The position numbers and the translations under genes are program-made. Below, piece after piece: positions 25,178 to 33,290 of a stretch of 64,000 nt of DNA (position 1 is its first letter; every line of letters begins with the position of its first letter). The notes under the pieces were generated by a model that saw only the letters and a list, made by a program, of their open reading frames with translations, made no database searches and was not told the DNA's origin. Origin of the DNA: Desulfosarcina alkanivorans. GTDB taxonomy: Bacteria > Desulfobacterota > Desulfobacteria > Desulfobacterales > Desulfosarcinaceae. Location: NCBI RefSeq assembly GCF_009688945.1, contig NZ_AP021874.1, forward strand, positions 3,100,001-3,164,000. The letters run 5' to 3'.

Positions 25178-26602
25178 TCAAAGGGCCTCGGTCATGGCGG
25201 TATAAATCTTCTCGGTGGTATTTTTCATGGCCAGCTTGTTGCGGTTGGCCGTAACGGCGAAGGTGACCCGACTGTTGTTACGAAGCTGCTCGATCACGAT
25301 GCACACCTGCTGGTGAGACAGGTAAAACGTCACGAAGCAGCCGGCCAGCATCAAGATAAACCCGGTGTAGACCAGCCACACGCCGGGATCACGCGTCACC
25401 TGCAGGCCGGTATAATAGCGCTCCCCGGCGGGCTGCTGGGGTACAAATTTCTCCTGGGGCTGGTTGGCCACGGCAATGATCACATCGCCGCCGCGCATCT
25501 TGTCGAAATTGGCAAACTTCAGGGGAAGCAGTATTTCCACCGTTTCACCGGTCGCCGGGGTGAGCAGTCCCTTCAGGGCCGCCCCCACATCCATTTCGCG
25601 GAAGGCGGCGTCCGCCTCATAGGACATGAAGACAAACTTTCCCAGGCCCTCCGGAATGGTTACCGGTTCGCCCACCCTGGCGGTCAGGGTGTAGCTCATG
25701 CCCGATGCACGGCTGGTAAAACTGAGGGAATAGGCGTCCGCCGGTCCGGAATCCGGCACGACCGGCCGGGGCATCTTTTCGGGCGGCAGTTTTCCGTAAC
25801 TGGACTGAAAGATATTGATTCCCCGGAAACGAAGGGGATCGTTGACGATGATGTCTTTTTGCTTCAGCGTCTTGCCCCCGTCGAGGATGGACAGCGAGGA
25901 GCGGTATTCTTTGGGGGCACCGGTTTCATACAACGTCAGGTTGAAGTCGTCACAGCGGATCTGAAAATCGAGGCGGTGAATCTGCCCCGTGTTGCGGATG
26001 CGGATGACATCCGTGGCTTCACCCTCGGGAATATTGACATACCCCTCGAAACCGAAAAAAGATCCGACCAGTCCGCCGACAAGCAGAAAAATCACGCTCA
26101 GGTGAACGACGTAGACCCCCAACCGGGACAAGCGCCCCTTTTCCCCATAGATCACCGCCCCGTCATCGGATCGGGTGACCCTGCAGTGGCGGTAGCGGCG
26201 GGCAATCAGCGGCTCAAAGCGTTTAACCAGTTCCCCGGCATCCCGCTTGTCGGTGAAAGTCCGGGCGTCCGACCGCCGGGTAAATCGCTCCGGGCGAACC
26301 TTGGGATGCCGGTTGAAAATCAGCCGCCAGCTGCCGCTGAGCCGGTCAATGGAACAGACCACGATATTGACGGTCAAGAGCAGAAGCAGCCCCTGGAACC
26401 ACCACGAGTGGTACATATCGAAAATTCCCAGGGTGCTGAGCAATTGGTAACGAAAGGCCCCGTAGGCATGCAGATAGGCGTCCGGGTTTTCGTTCTGGGG
26501 AATAACGGTGCCAATGATGGAGGTAAGCGCCAGAGACAGCAAAAGGACAATGGTCAGGGTGACGGAACAGAAAAATTTCCACAGTGGGTTCGCGTTCTTC
26601 AA
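25178..26602 (-). CDS. resB: Cytochrome c biogenesis protein ResB (Ccs1)
   Basis: 474 residues. Three N-terminal membrane segments include LWKFFCSVTLTIVLLLSLAL and VNIVVCSIDRLSG, with a fourth near the C-terminus (GVWLVYTGFILMLAGCFVTF). A large periplasmic domain lies between, with PLRFRGINIFQSSYGKLPPEK typical of the ResB family (RGIxxYQSSYG). ResB presents apocytochrome for haem ligation in system II. It is transcribed with the CcsA-type gene. Its promoter should lie in 26603-26800. Confidence 0.93.
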   Translation of the reverse strand: MKNANPLWKFFCSVTLTIVLLLSLALTSIIGTVIPQNENPDAYLHAYGAFRYQLLSTLGIFDMYHSWWFQGLLLLLTVNIVVCSIDRLSGSWRLIFNRHPKVRPERFTRRSDARTFTDKRDAGELVKRFEPLIARRYRHCRVTRSDDGAVIYGEKGRLSRLGVYVVHLSVIFLLVGGLVGSFFGFEGYVNIPEGEATDVIRIRNTGQIHRLDFQIRCDDFNLTLYETGAPKEYRSSLSILDGGKTLKQKDIIVNDPLRFRGINIFQSSYGKLPPEKMPRPVVPDSGPADAYSLSFTSRASGMSYTLTARVGEPVTIPEGLGKFVFMSYEADAAFREMDVGAALKGLLTPATGETVEILLPLKFANFDKMRGGDVIIAVANQPQEKFVPQQPAGERYYTGLQVTRDPGVWLVYTGFILMLAGCFVTFYLSHQQVCIVIEQLRNNSRVTFAVTANRNKLAMKNTTEKIYTAMTEAL

Positions 26603-27187
26603 AAACAGCTCCTTTTAGTATACGGCGGTTGCGTCCTTTCCGCTGAATCAGGGATCGGTGACCGCCTGCGGAAAGCACCTGCCGCAAGATGCGGGTCGCC
26701 ATGCAAGGCACCGATTGCATAAAATAATGCCCGCACGGGCACGAAACCGTAAAATAACAACAGCTGGTGCCATGACAAGCCCGATGATCGCACCGAGGCG
26801 CTATTTAAACAGAAAATGGCCGGTTAAAAAAGCGTTATCTTCAATAACGGGAATTTGTTCTAAACGCCCTGGGGTCCGGGGAGGGAAGAAAACCGCCCGC
26901 CCCCGCCAAAGGGCATCTCCGCCATGAAACGCGCTGACTGGCCGGAATCAGAATTATAGGATGCTGGATCACGGCCAGGCCGGCTGCCACCGCTGCCGCG
27001 CGGCCAAAATCAGGGCATCGTGTTCAACCGCAGGTATGGGCTCCGGTTGTTGAGGATTGAAATCCCCGCCCAAGGCCGATTCTGGCCGAAATGCGCTGTT
27101 GTGAAGGTCGCAGGGTCGTGAAAAAGGTTTTTTTTGGGCCTGGGTTATGTTAATGCAGACATATTCAAAAAAAATACCGAGGAAGCC
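26603..27187. other. Divergent intergenic region between resB and the FmdE-like gene
   Basis: 585 bases with no supported gene. It must hold the promoter of resB (minus) and that of the FmdE/MoeA/DUF364 run (plus). A GC-rich palindromic stretch at about 26865-26912 (GCCCT ... AGGGC arms with a GGGGAGGG/CCGCCC inner pairing) could fold as RNA upstream of the FmdE-like gene. The 40 bases before 27188 are A/T-rich, with runs of T and A. Confidence 0.4.
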
Positions 27188-27799
27188 ATGGACGATTTCA
27201 AAACGCTGCTCGAAGGCTCGGCCCGGGCCCACGGCCACCTGTGCCCCGGTCAGGTGGTGGGGGTGCGCATGGCCATGCTGGGGTGCCGGCTCATCGGCTT
27301 GGACAATCCCAGACAGCTGCCCCAGATCAAGAAACTGATCGTATACGTGGAAATTGACCGCTGTGCCACCGACGCCATCGCCTACGTCACCGGCGTCAAG
27401 CTGGGCCGCCGCTCCCTGAAATTTGTGGACAACGGCATCATGGCCGCCACCTTCGTCAACCTGGATGGCGGCAAGGCCTTCCGCATTGTTTCCACCGAGT
27501 CCTCGCGGGACCTGGCCCATGTTTATGCACCGGGCATCGAGGATGTCCGGCAGCAGCAGCGCGATGCGTATATGAACATGCCCGATGACGTGCTGTTCAC
27601 CGTCATGCCGGTCTGGGTGGATGTGCCCGTGCACGATCTGCCGGGTCCCTCCCGGTTCAAGGCCCGCTGCGCGTCATGCGGGGCCACGATCCGTGACAAA
27701 AAGGAGATTCTGGTGGGCGACCGGGTACTCTGCCGCCCCTGCGCCCGGGGCACCTATTACCGGCCGCTTGAAAACCGCATGCAACTGAAAACCGCATAA
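27188..27799 (+). CDS. FmdE (FwdE)-like protein with C-terminal zinc ribbon
   Basis: 203 residues from ATG 27188, which has GAGGAAG eight bases upstream. The N-terminal domain has the FmdE hallmark ARAHGHLCPGQVVGVRMAM and the second conserved cysteine in EIDRCATDAIAYVTG. The C-terminus is a four-cysteine zinc ribbon (CASCGATIRDKKEI ... VLCRPCARG). FmdE was named after a subunit of formylmethanofuran dehydrogenase, but stand-alone members occur in bacteria without that enzyme, usually beside molybdenum or tungsten cofactor genes. It is followed after 29 bases by a MoeA-like gene, which supports a role in metal-cofactor handling. Cytoplasmic. Confidence 0.82.
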   Translation: MDDFKTLLEGSARAHGHLCPGQVVGVRMAMLGCRLIGLDNPRQLPQIKKLIVYVEIDRCATDAIAYVTGVKLGRRSLKFVDNGIMAATFVNLDGGKAFRIVSTESSRDLAHVYAPGIEDVRQQQRDAYMNMPDDVLFTVMPVWVDVPVHDLPGPSRFKARCASCGATIRDKKEILVGDRVLCRPCARGTYYRPLENRMQLKTA

Positions 27800-27828
27800 C
27801 GATCACTCATTCTGAAGGGAAAGCGTCC

Positions 27829-28899
27829 ATGTGCCAGTCCCGCCACGCCCGCCGGATCAATGGCGGCATGACCAAAATTACTGTTGAAGAGGCTGTCGGC
27901 ACCCGCCTGGCGCACGATATCACCGAGATCCGCCCCGGCGAATTCAAAGGCCCGTCCTTTCGGCGGGGGCACAAGGTTCAGGAACAGGATGTCTGCCGGC
28001 TCATGCGCCTGGGCAAGCGTCACCTGTACGTCCTGGACCTGGGTGCCGACCAGGTCCATGAAGACGACGCCGTGGTGGAGCTGGCCACGGCCCTGGCCGG
28101 CCCCGGCATCACCTTCGGCCGCAAGCCCAGTGAAGGCAAACTGCAGCTGACCGCCGCCTACACCGGCCTGCTGAAGATCAACACCGACGCCCTGGTGGCC
28201 TTCAACATGATTGCCGACGTCATGTGCGCGGCCATGCACAGCAACGTCCCCGTATCCCGGGGGCAGATCGTGGCCGGCACCCGGGCCATCCCCCTGGTTA
28301 TCGACAGGTCGGTGCTCGACCGGGCCGTGGCGCTGGCCCGTGAGCAGGCACCCGTCTTCAGTGTCAAATACTATCCGCTTAAAAAAATCCGCCTGCTGAT
28401 CACCGGCAATGAGGTCTACGATGGCCTCATCGAAGACCGGTTTGAATCCATCGTCAACCAGAAGCTGACCGCTTTCGGTGCATCCTTGCTTGAAACCGTG
28501 TTCCTGCCTGACGACGCCCGGCGGATTGCCGACACCGTGAAGCGGTTTGCCGCCTCGGACACGGACATGATCATTACCACCGGGGGTATGTCGGTGGACC
28601 CGGACGACGTGACCCGGCACGGTATCCGACAGGCGGGGGTGGATACCCTTTATTATGGTTCAGCCGTACTCCCGGGGGCCATGTTCCAGCTGGCCTACAG
28701 AGGGGAGATGCCCATCGTGGGCATCCCGGCCTGCGCCCTTTACCATCAAACGACGATTTTCGATCTGGTGCTGCCCCGGCTGCTGGCCGGGGAGCGGCTG
28801 GACGACCGGGACCTGGCCCGCTTTGCCGTTGGCGGCCTGTGCCTGGACTGCCCGGTGTGCCGGTATCCGGCGTGTCCTATGGGTAAAACCGGCTGTTAG
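27829..28899 (+). CDS. Molybdopterin-binding protein, MoeA/MogA-like with Cys-rich tail
   Basis: 356 residues. The MoeA-like N-terminal part includes EAVGTRLAHDITEIRPGEFKG and VQEQDVCRLMRLGKRHLYVL. The MoCF-biosynthesis fold follows with LLITGNEVYDGLIEDRFESIV and MIITTGGMSVDPDDVTRHGI, the TGG-S-DPDD signature of MoeA/MogA/CinA. MoeA inserts molybdate or tungstate into adenylated molybdopterin. The protein ends in an unusual cysteine-rich tail (CLDCPVCRYPACPMGKTGC), possibly a metal site. The start at 27829 has AAGGGA; ATG 27868 is possible. The stop codon directly abuts the next ATG. Confidence 0.83.
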   Translation: MCQSRHARRINGGMTKITVEEAVGTRLAHDITEIRPGEFKGPSFRRGHKVQEQDVCRLMRLGKRHLYVLDLGADQVHEDDAVVELATALAGPGITFGRKPSEGKLQLTAAYTGLLKINTDALVAFNMIADVMCAAMHSNVPVSRGQIVAGTRAIPLVIDRSVLDRAVALAREQAPVFSVKYYPLKKIRLLITGNEVYDGLIEDRFESIVNQKLTAFGASLLETVFLPDDARRIADTVKRFAASDTDMIITTGGMSVDPDDVTRHGIRQAGVDTLYYGSAVLPGAMFQLAYRGEMPIVGIPACALYHQTTIFDLVLPRLLAGERLDDRDLARFAVGGLCLDCPVCRYPACPMGKTGC

Positions 28900-29661
28900 A
28901 TGGAACTGAATCGAAAACTATACGCCTGCATGTCCGCCGCGGCAGCGCGGGTCACGATCGACCAGGTCACCATCGGTCTGGGGTATACGGCGGTAACCAC
29001 CTCGGATGGGGGGATCGGTATCGCCGCCACATGCGTGGCCCGCGACGGCGGCTGCGCCGGCCAACGCGATGCCACCGATTTCGAAGGCCGGCCGGCCATC
29101 GACCTGCTTGGGCAGATAATGGAAGCGGCGCCCATGGGCCGAACCATGGCCCTGGCAACCGTCAATGCCCTGAACCACCGGTATGCACGCAAGCTGCCCG
29201 AAGATCCGGGCAACACCCTGCTTTTCGATCATTTCAACATCCGTTCCGGTGCCCGGGTGGCCATGGTCGGCTACTTCCCACCGCTGGTCCGCCGGTTGGA
29301 AAAACAAAAGATCTCCCTGTCGGTGGTCGACGATGCCAGGGGGATGGGGGACAAAAAAACCTTCTACGGGCAACTCGACGGCTGGGCCGATGTGCTGCTG
29401 ATCACGGCCACCAGCATCATCAACAATTCCACGGAAACCGTTCTTGCCCACGCCGGACCGGACCTGAAAACCGTCCTGCTGGGCCCCTCCACACCCATGG
29501 TTCCGGAGGCATACGGCCACCTGCCCGTCCACATGCTTGCGGGGACTGACGTCACCGACGTGCAGGGGGCCCTGAAAATCGTTCGCCACGGTGGCGGCAC
29601 CCGGGCCCTGAAACCCGTCTCGCGAAAAATTTATTGGCTGGCTGACACTGACCCTCGGTAG
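28900..29661 (+). CDS. DUF4213/DUF364 putative heavy-metal chelation protein
   Basis: 253 residues. The N-terminal part (VTIGLGYTAVTTSDGGIGIAATC) matches DUF4213. The second half (ARVAMVGYFPPLVRRLEKQ, VLLITATSIINNSTETVL and LLGPSTPMVPEAYG) matches DUF364, a Rossmann-like domain described as putative heavy-metal chelation. The ATG follows the MoeA-like stop codon without a gap, so the two are translated together. In other anaerobes this family occurs near molybdenum, tungsten or iron transport genes. I infer a role in metal supply to the cofactor made by its neighbours. Confidence 0.8.
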   Translation: MELNRKLYACMSAAAARVTIDQVTIGLGYTAVTTSDGGIGIAATCVARDGGCAGQRDATDFEGRPAIDLLGQIMEAAPMGRTMALATVNALNHRYARKLPEDPGNTLLFDHFNIRSGARVAMVGYFPPLVRRLEKQKISLSVVDDARGMGDKKTFYGQLDGWADVLLITATSIINNSTETVLAHAGPDLKTVLLGPSTPMVPEAYGHLPVHMLAGTDVTDVQGALKIVRHGGGTRALKPVSRKIYWLADTDPR

Positions 29662-29785
29662 ACTTGATACCCACCGCGATTTCAATCTTTCCCTTTCATT
29701 TTTCTGCCCGGGTATTAGTTTAGTCACGCAGTAAAAAGTTTTTACAGGCCACACATGTCCATGTGTCCGAAAGGTACCGAAAAGG

Positions 29786-29846
29786 CGTTGGAGCGGCTTC
29801 CAGACGCGATGCAACAGGATCATCGCGGCTGGAAGCCGCTCCAACG
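29786..29846. repeat. REP-like hairpin
   Basis: An 18-base perfect inverted repeat, CGTTGGAGCGGCTTCCAG (29786-29803) and CTGGAAGCCGCTCCAACG (29829-29846), encloses a second stem CGCGATG/CATCGCG. The GTTGGAGCGGCTTCCAG wording resembles REP sequences associated with RAYT transposases. Two further palindromes lie just upstream (GTAAAAA-G-TTTTTAC at 29731 and ACACATG-TC-CATGTGT at 29751). No gene covers this 290-base gap. Confidence 0.75.
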
Positions 29847-29948
29847 ATAAACGACCCGGTTCTGATTGAGGCTTCCCTGGAAGCCGCATTTCCGGCGGGA
29901 TCGCAAAAAATCCGAACACGAAACAGCGCCAAAAGGAAACCATCAACG

Positions 29949-30749
29949 ATGCAATGGACCGATGAAGCCGACGCAGCCGTAAAAAAAGTACCCTTTTTCG
30001 TTCGCAAAAAAGTCCGCAGCCGGGTGGAAAAGGAAGTGACCGAAGCCGGAAAGACCCGGGTGACCCTGTCCGATGTGAAGACCACCCAGGCCCGATACCT
30101 CAAAAAAATGAGCAGCGAGGTCAAAGGCTACCAGCTGGATGCCTGCTTCGGCGGCAGTGGGTGTCCCCACCGGACCACCACCAGCGAAGTCCTGGTCGAA
30201 CGGATCGAACGGGTCATGGCCGGCGCCGACCTGCTGGGTTTTCTGCGATCGCGGGTGCAGGGCGGCCTGAAGTTTCACCACGAATTTCGCATCAGCATTG
30301 CCGATTGCCCCAACGCCTGCTCCCAGCCCCAGATCAAGGACGTGGGCATCATCGGCGCGGCAACGCCCGAATTCACCGACATTCCCTGCACCGCCTGCGG
30401 CGCCTGCAGCGATGCATGCAAGGAAAACGCGGTCCAGCTGTCGGCGACCGGGGCGGCCGTCGCTGTCGACGCCGCCCGTTGCGTCCATTGCGGCAGTTGC
30501 ATGGCCGCCTGTCCGACGGGAACGCTGACGACGGGCAAAAAGGGCTACCGGGTGCTGATCGGCGGCAAGCTGGGCCGCCATCCCCGTCTGGCGAGGGAAC
30601 TGCCGGGCATTCACGATGCGGAAACCGTGGTGCGGATGATCGCTGATTTTCTGGCATTTTATAAATCCCGCAGCACGCATGGTCAGCGTTTTGCCCAACT
30701 GCTCACCGATGCGGATATCGACGCATTTACCGACAAATGGGCATCCTGA
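29949..30749 (+). CDS. Siroheme/[4Fe-4S] reductase-like protein with PCP_red and ferredoxin domains
   Basis: 266 residues from ATG 29949 (AAGGAAA upstream). Residues 1-55 (WTDEADAAVKKVPFFVRKKV and onward) resemble the PCP_red domain of dark-operative protochlorophyllide reductase. Next comes a nitrite/sulfite-reductase-type siroheme-[4Fe-4S] site, CFGGSGC (CX5C) and DCPNACSQPQIKD (CX3C). Two ferredoxin clusters are inserted after it (CTACGACSDACKENA and CVHCGSCMAACPTGT). A sulfite reductase-like segment (GGKLGRHPRLARELPGI) closes it. It is shorter than DsrA or DsrB, like the small sulfite reductase-like proteins of anaerobes. The substrate is unknown. The 3' end overlaps the next gene by 13 bases. 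Confidence 0.78.
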   Translation: MQWTDEADAAVKKVPFFVRKKVRSRVEKEVTEAGKTRVTLSDVKTTQARYLKKMSSEVKGYQLDACFGGSGCPHRTTTSEVLVERIERVMAGADLLGFLRSRVQGGLKFHHEFRISIADCPNACSQPQIKDVGIIGAATPEFTDIPCTACGACSDACKENAVQLSATGAAVAVDAARCVHCGSCMAACPTGTLTTGKKGYRVLIGGKLGRHPRLARELPGIHDAETVVRMIADFLAFYKSRSTHGQRFAQLLTDADIDAFTDKWAS

Positions 30750-31549
30750 AACCGGTCACGCCGTCTCACCTTCTGGTGGACCGGCTGGAACAGATTTACC
30801 GGCAGTACCATCGACGGGCCTATGTCGACCCGGATCCCCTGACCTTTCTCTACGACTGGGACCATGTGAGAGATCGGGAAATCGTGGGGCTGGTGGCCGC
30901 CAGCCTGGCCTACGGCCGGGTGGTCCAGATCCTGAAAAGCGTGTCGGCGGTGCTGGAAAAAATCGGGCCGTCCCCCTACCATTTCGTCACCCGCCGGTCG
31001 CTGAAAAGCATGCGGGAGACCTTTTTGGGATTCCGGCACCGCTTTGCCGACGGAGACCAGATGGCAGCCCTGCTGTATGCCGCCGGTCGGGTTATCCGGC
31101 AGTTCGGCAGCCTGGAAAACGGGCTCGCCGAGGGCCTGGCGACGGACGGGAAAAACCTCCATGCAGCCCTCGGTCATTTATATCGCCAGCTGACCCGCGG
31201 CCGCAGCAGTCCCGGCCACCTGCTGCCGGACCCCGGCAAAGGCAGCGCCTGCAAACGGCTTCATCTCTATCTGCGCTGGATGGTCCGCAAGGATCAGGTG
31301 GATCCGGGCGGATGGCAATGTGTGGCACCGTCCGATCTGATCGTTCCTCTGGATATCCACATGCACACCGTCGGCCGCCGACTCGGATTTACCCGCAGGC
31401 GACAGGCCGACCTGCGCACGGCCCTTGAAATTACCGACGGCTTCAAGGAAATCTGTAGCCAAGACCCCGTCCGGTTCGACTTTTCCCTCACGCGGCTGGG
31501 CATCAGGTCAGAACTGGACATGACGAGCCTGCCTTTGCACCCGGCCTGA
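30737..31549 (+). CDS. TIGR02757 family protein (DUF2400)
   Basis: 270 residues. Family landmarks are DRLEQIYRQYHRRAYVDPDP, DREIVGLVAASLAYGRVVQI, RLHLYLRWMVRKDQVDPGGW and LIVPLDIHMHTVGRRLGFT. The architecture recalls helix-hairpin-helix DNA glycosylase-like folds (LALDIHMHRVGR-type segment), but no activity is established. It overlaps the reductase-like gene by 13 bases and is therefore probably co-transcribed with it. Confidence 0.88.
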   Translation: MGILKPVTPSHLLVDRLEQIYRQYHRRAYVDPDPLTFLYDWDHVRDREIVGLVAASLAYGRVVQILKSVSAVLEKIGPSPYHFVTRRSLKSMRETFLGFRHRFADGDQMAALLYAAGRVIRQFGSLENGLAEGLATDGKNLHAALGHLYRQLTRGRSSPGHLLPDPGKGSACKRLHLYLRWMVRKDQVDPGGWQCVAPSDLIVPLDIHMHTVGRRLGFTRRRQADLRTALEITDGFKEICSQDPVRFDFSLTRLGIRSELDMTSLPLHPA

Positions 31550-31750
31550 CACCACCTGTCCGATCGCCTCCATTTCTATTGATCCCGACGGGTTCGGCCC
31601 GATATCGACCGGCTGGTGAGTATTCCATTTGGGTTGAACATTTCCACTATTGGTGTTATCTTGCCCTCGCTATTCACGGGTTGTCCGATTGTGGGCGGGC
31701 TTCGTTTCGTTATCCGTCACACCTGATTTCCGACTTCATGCAGAGCTAAA

Positions 31751-33100
31751 ATGAGCGCCCTGACCATCGACCACATACTGTCCAACCGGAAAAATCTGGA
31801 GCGGATCCTGGACAACATGAAAGATGGCATCATCGCCCACGACCTGAACCGGCGTATTTTTTATTTCAACAAAGAGGCCGAAGCGATAACCGGGTACCGC
31901 AGGGAGGACGTCGTTGGCAAAGACTGTCATGAAGCCCTGGGCGGGCCTTTTTGCGGCAGCCGGTGTTCCTTTTGCGACGGGAACCCCATTTTTCTCGATA
32001 CCGCCGAATACCCCGTCAACATTGTCACCCGTGATGGGGAACCCCGGCGGCTGGAAATGACGGCCACCATGATGCGTGACGAGCAGGACAGGGAAGTGGG
32101 CGTGCTGGCCACATTCAGAGATGTCACCGACCTTTTTGAACTGAGAGTCAAAGCCAGAGAAATGACCGGATTTTCCAATATCATCGGCTGCGACGACAAA
32201 ATGGTGGATGTGTTCCGGCAGATCAAAGACGTCTCCGGCTACGACTACCCCGTGCACATCTTTGGTGAAACCGGTACCGGCAAGGAGCTGGTGGCCAATG
32301 CCATTCACGTGGAAAGCCTGCGGGCCGGGAGCCCCTTTGTTCCCATCAACTGCGGGGCGCTGCCCGAGGGCCTGATCGAAAGTGAGCTGTTCGGCCATGT
32401 GAAGGGTGCGTTTTCCGGAGCCATCCGGGACAAGAAAGGCCGGTTTGAGCTGGCCGACCAGGGCACCATTTTTCTCGATGAAATCGCCGAACTGCCCAAG
32501 CTGCTTCAGGTGAAGCTGCTGCGGTTCCTTCAGGAAGGGACTTTTGAGAAGGTCGGTGGAGAAAAAACCGTATCGGTGAATGTACGTGTGGTCAGTGCCA
32601 CCAACAAAGATTTGAAAAAAGAAGTCAAAAAAGGAAGCTTCCGCGAGGACCTTTTTTACCGGCTCAACGTCATCCCCATCCACATACCTCCCATCCGGGA
32701 ACGCAAATCCGACATCCCGCTGCTGGTGGACCACTTTCTGTCCCAGGCACCAACGATCAAGGGGCAACGCCCGGTCCGCATGGCCCAGGACGCCCTGAAC
32801 GCCCTCATGGACTACACCTGGCCGGGCAACGTTCGCGAACTGCAAAACGCCGTCCAGTTTGCCATCGTCCGCTGCAAGGGCAAGGTCATCCGACCCGAAG
32901 ACCTGCCCATTGAACTCAAGGGCATGGTTTGCGAGAAACCGAAACGCGGTCCCGTTCGCAAGCTGGATGCCGGACGGGTCAGGGCGGCGCTGACCAAAAC
33001 CGGCGGAAACAAAGCCCGCGCGGCCAAAGTCCTGGGCGTCGGCCGGGCCACCTTGTACCGGTTTCTGGGCGACCACCCCCAGGTGCTGTCCGACGATTAG
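31751..33100 (+). CDS. PAS-containing sigma-54-dependent transcriptional activator
   Basis: 449 residues. An N-terminal PAS domain (about 12-130) carries a cysteine cluster (GKDCHEALGGPFCGSRCSFC), a pattern suited to redox, metal or Fe-S sensing. The AAA+ domain has Walker A GETGTGKE, a variant sigma-54 loop GAFSGA (Ser for the usual Thr), Walker B TIFLDEIAEL and YTWPGNVRELQNAV. The C-terminal Fis-type HTH is KTGGNKARAAKVLGVGRATLYRF. There is no receiver domain, so activity is set by the PAS domain. It lies convergent with cooS; its targets are unknown and no clear sigma-54 promoter is adjacent. Confidence 0.88.
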   Translation: MSALTIDHILSNRKNLERILDNMKDGIIAHDLNRRIFYFNKEAEAITGYRREDVVGKDCHEALGGPFCGSRCSFCDGNPIFLDTAEYPVNIVTRDGEPRRLEMTATMMRDEQDREVGVLATFRDVTDLFELRVKAREMTGFSNIIGCDDKMVDVFRQIKDVSGYDYPVHIFGETGTGKELVANAIHVESLRAGSPFVPINCGALPEGLIESELFGHVKGAFSGAIRDKKGRFELADQGTIFLDEIAELPKLLQVKLLRFLQEGTFEKVGGEKTVSVNVRVVSATNKDLKKEVKKGSFREDLFYRLNVIPIHIPPIRERKSDIPLLVDHFLSQAPTIKGQRPVRMAQDALNALMDYTWPGNVRELQNAVQFAIVRCKGKVIRPEDLPIELKGMVCEKPKRGPVRKLDAGRVRAALTKTGGNKARAAKVLGVGRATLYRFLGDHPQVLSDD

Positions 33101-33235
33101 CCTTCCAGCACGAAATTACACCCTTTCGGTGGTCCATCCCATCCGAAAACAGGGACACGGTTATGCGAAACCGGCACGGCTGGCACCCGTTGTTGTGCCA
33201 TTGCAGTGAACAGGCAAGGGTCGGAGTATATAAAT

Positions 33236-33268
33236 AAAGGGGCTCGATACCGAGCCCCTTTGATTTTT
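33236..33268. terminator. Bidirectional rho-independent terminator between the activator and cooS
   Basis: AAAGGGGCTCG-ATAC-CGAGCCCCTTT is a perfect 11-base stem with a four-base loop, followed by GATTTTTG on the plus strand and ATTTATATA on the minus strand. It lies between converging genes and can serve both. A separate palindrome, TGGCAC-N8-GTGCCA, lies at 33181. Confidence 0.85.
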
Positions 33269-33290
33269 GCTGATAACGTGAAACGTCCGG

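Noticed and set aside
29763..29948. N-terminal extension of the siroheme reductase-like frame
   Set aside because: It translates the REP-like hairpin; the PCP_red-like domain begins at ATG 29949, which has a ribosome site.
33181..33200. TGGCAC ... TTG near the end of the sigma-54 activator gene as a sigma-54 promoter
   Set aside because: The spacing and the -12 box do not fit, and it points towards a terminator with no gene downstream; it is better described as the palindrome TGGCAC-N8-GTGCCA.
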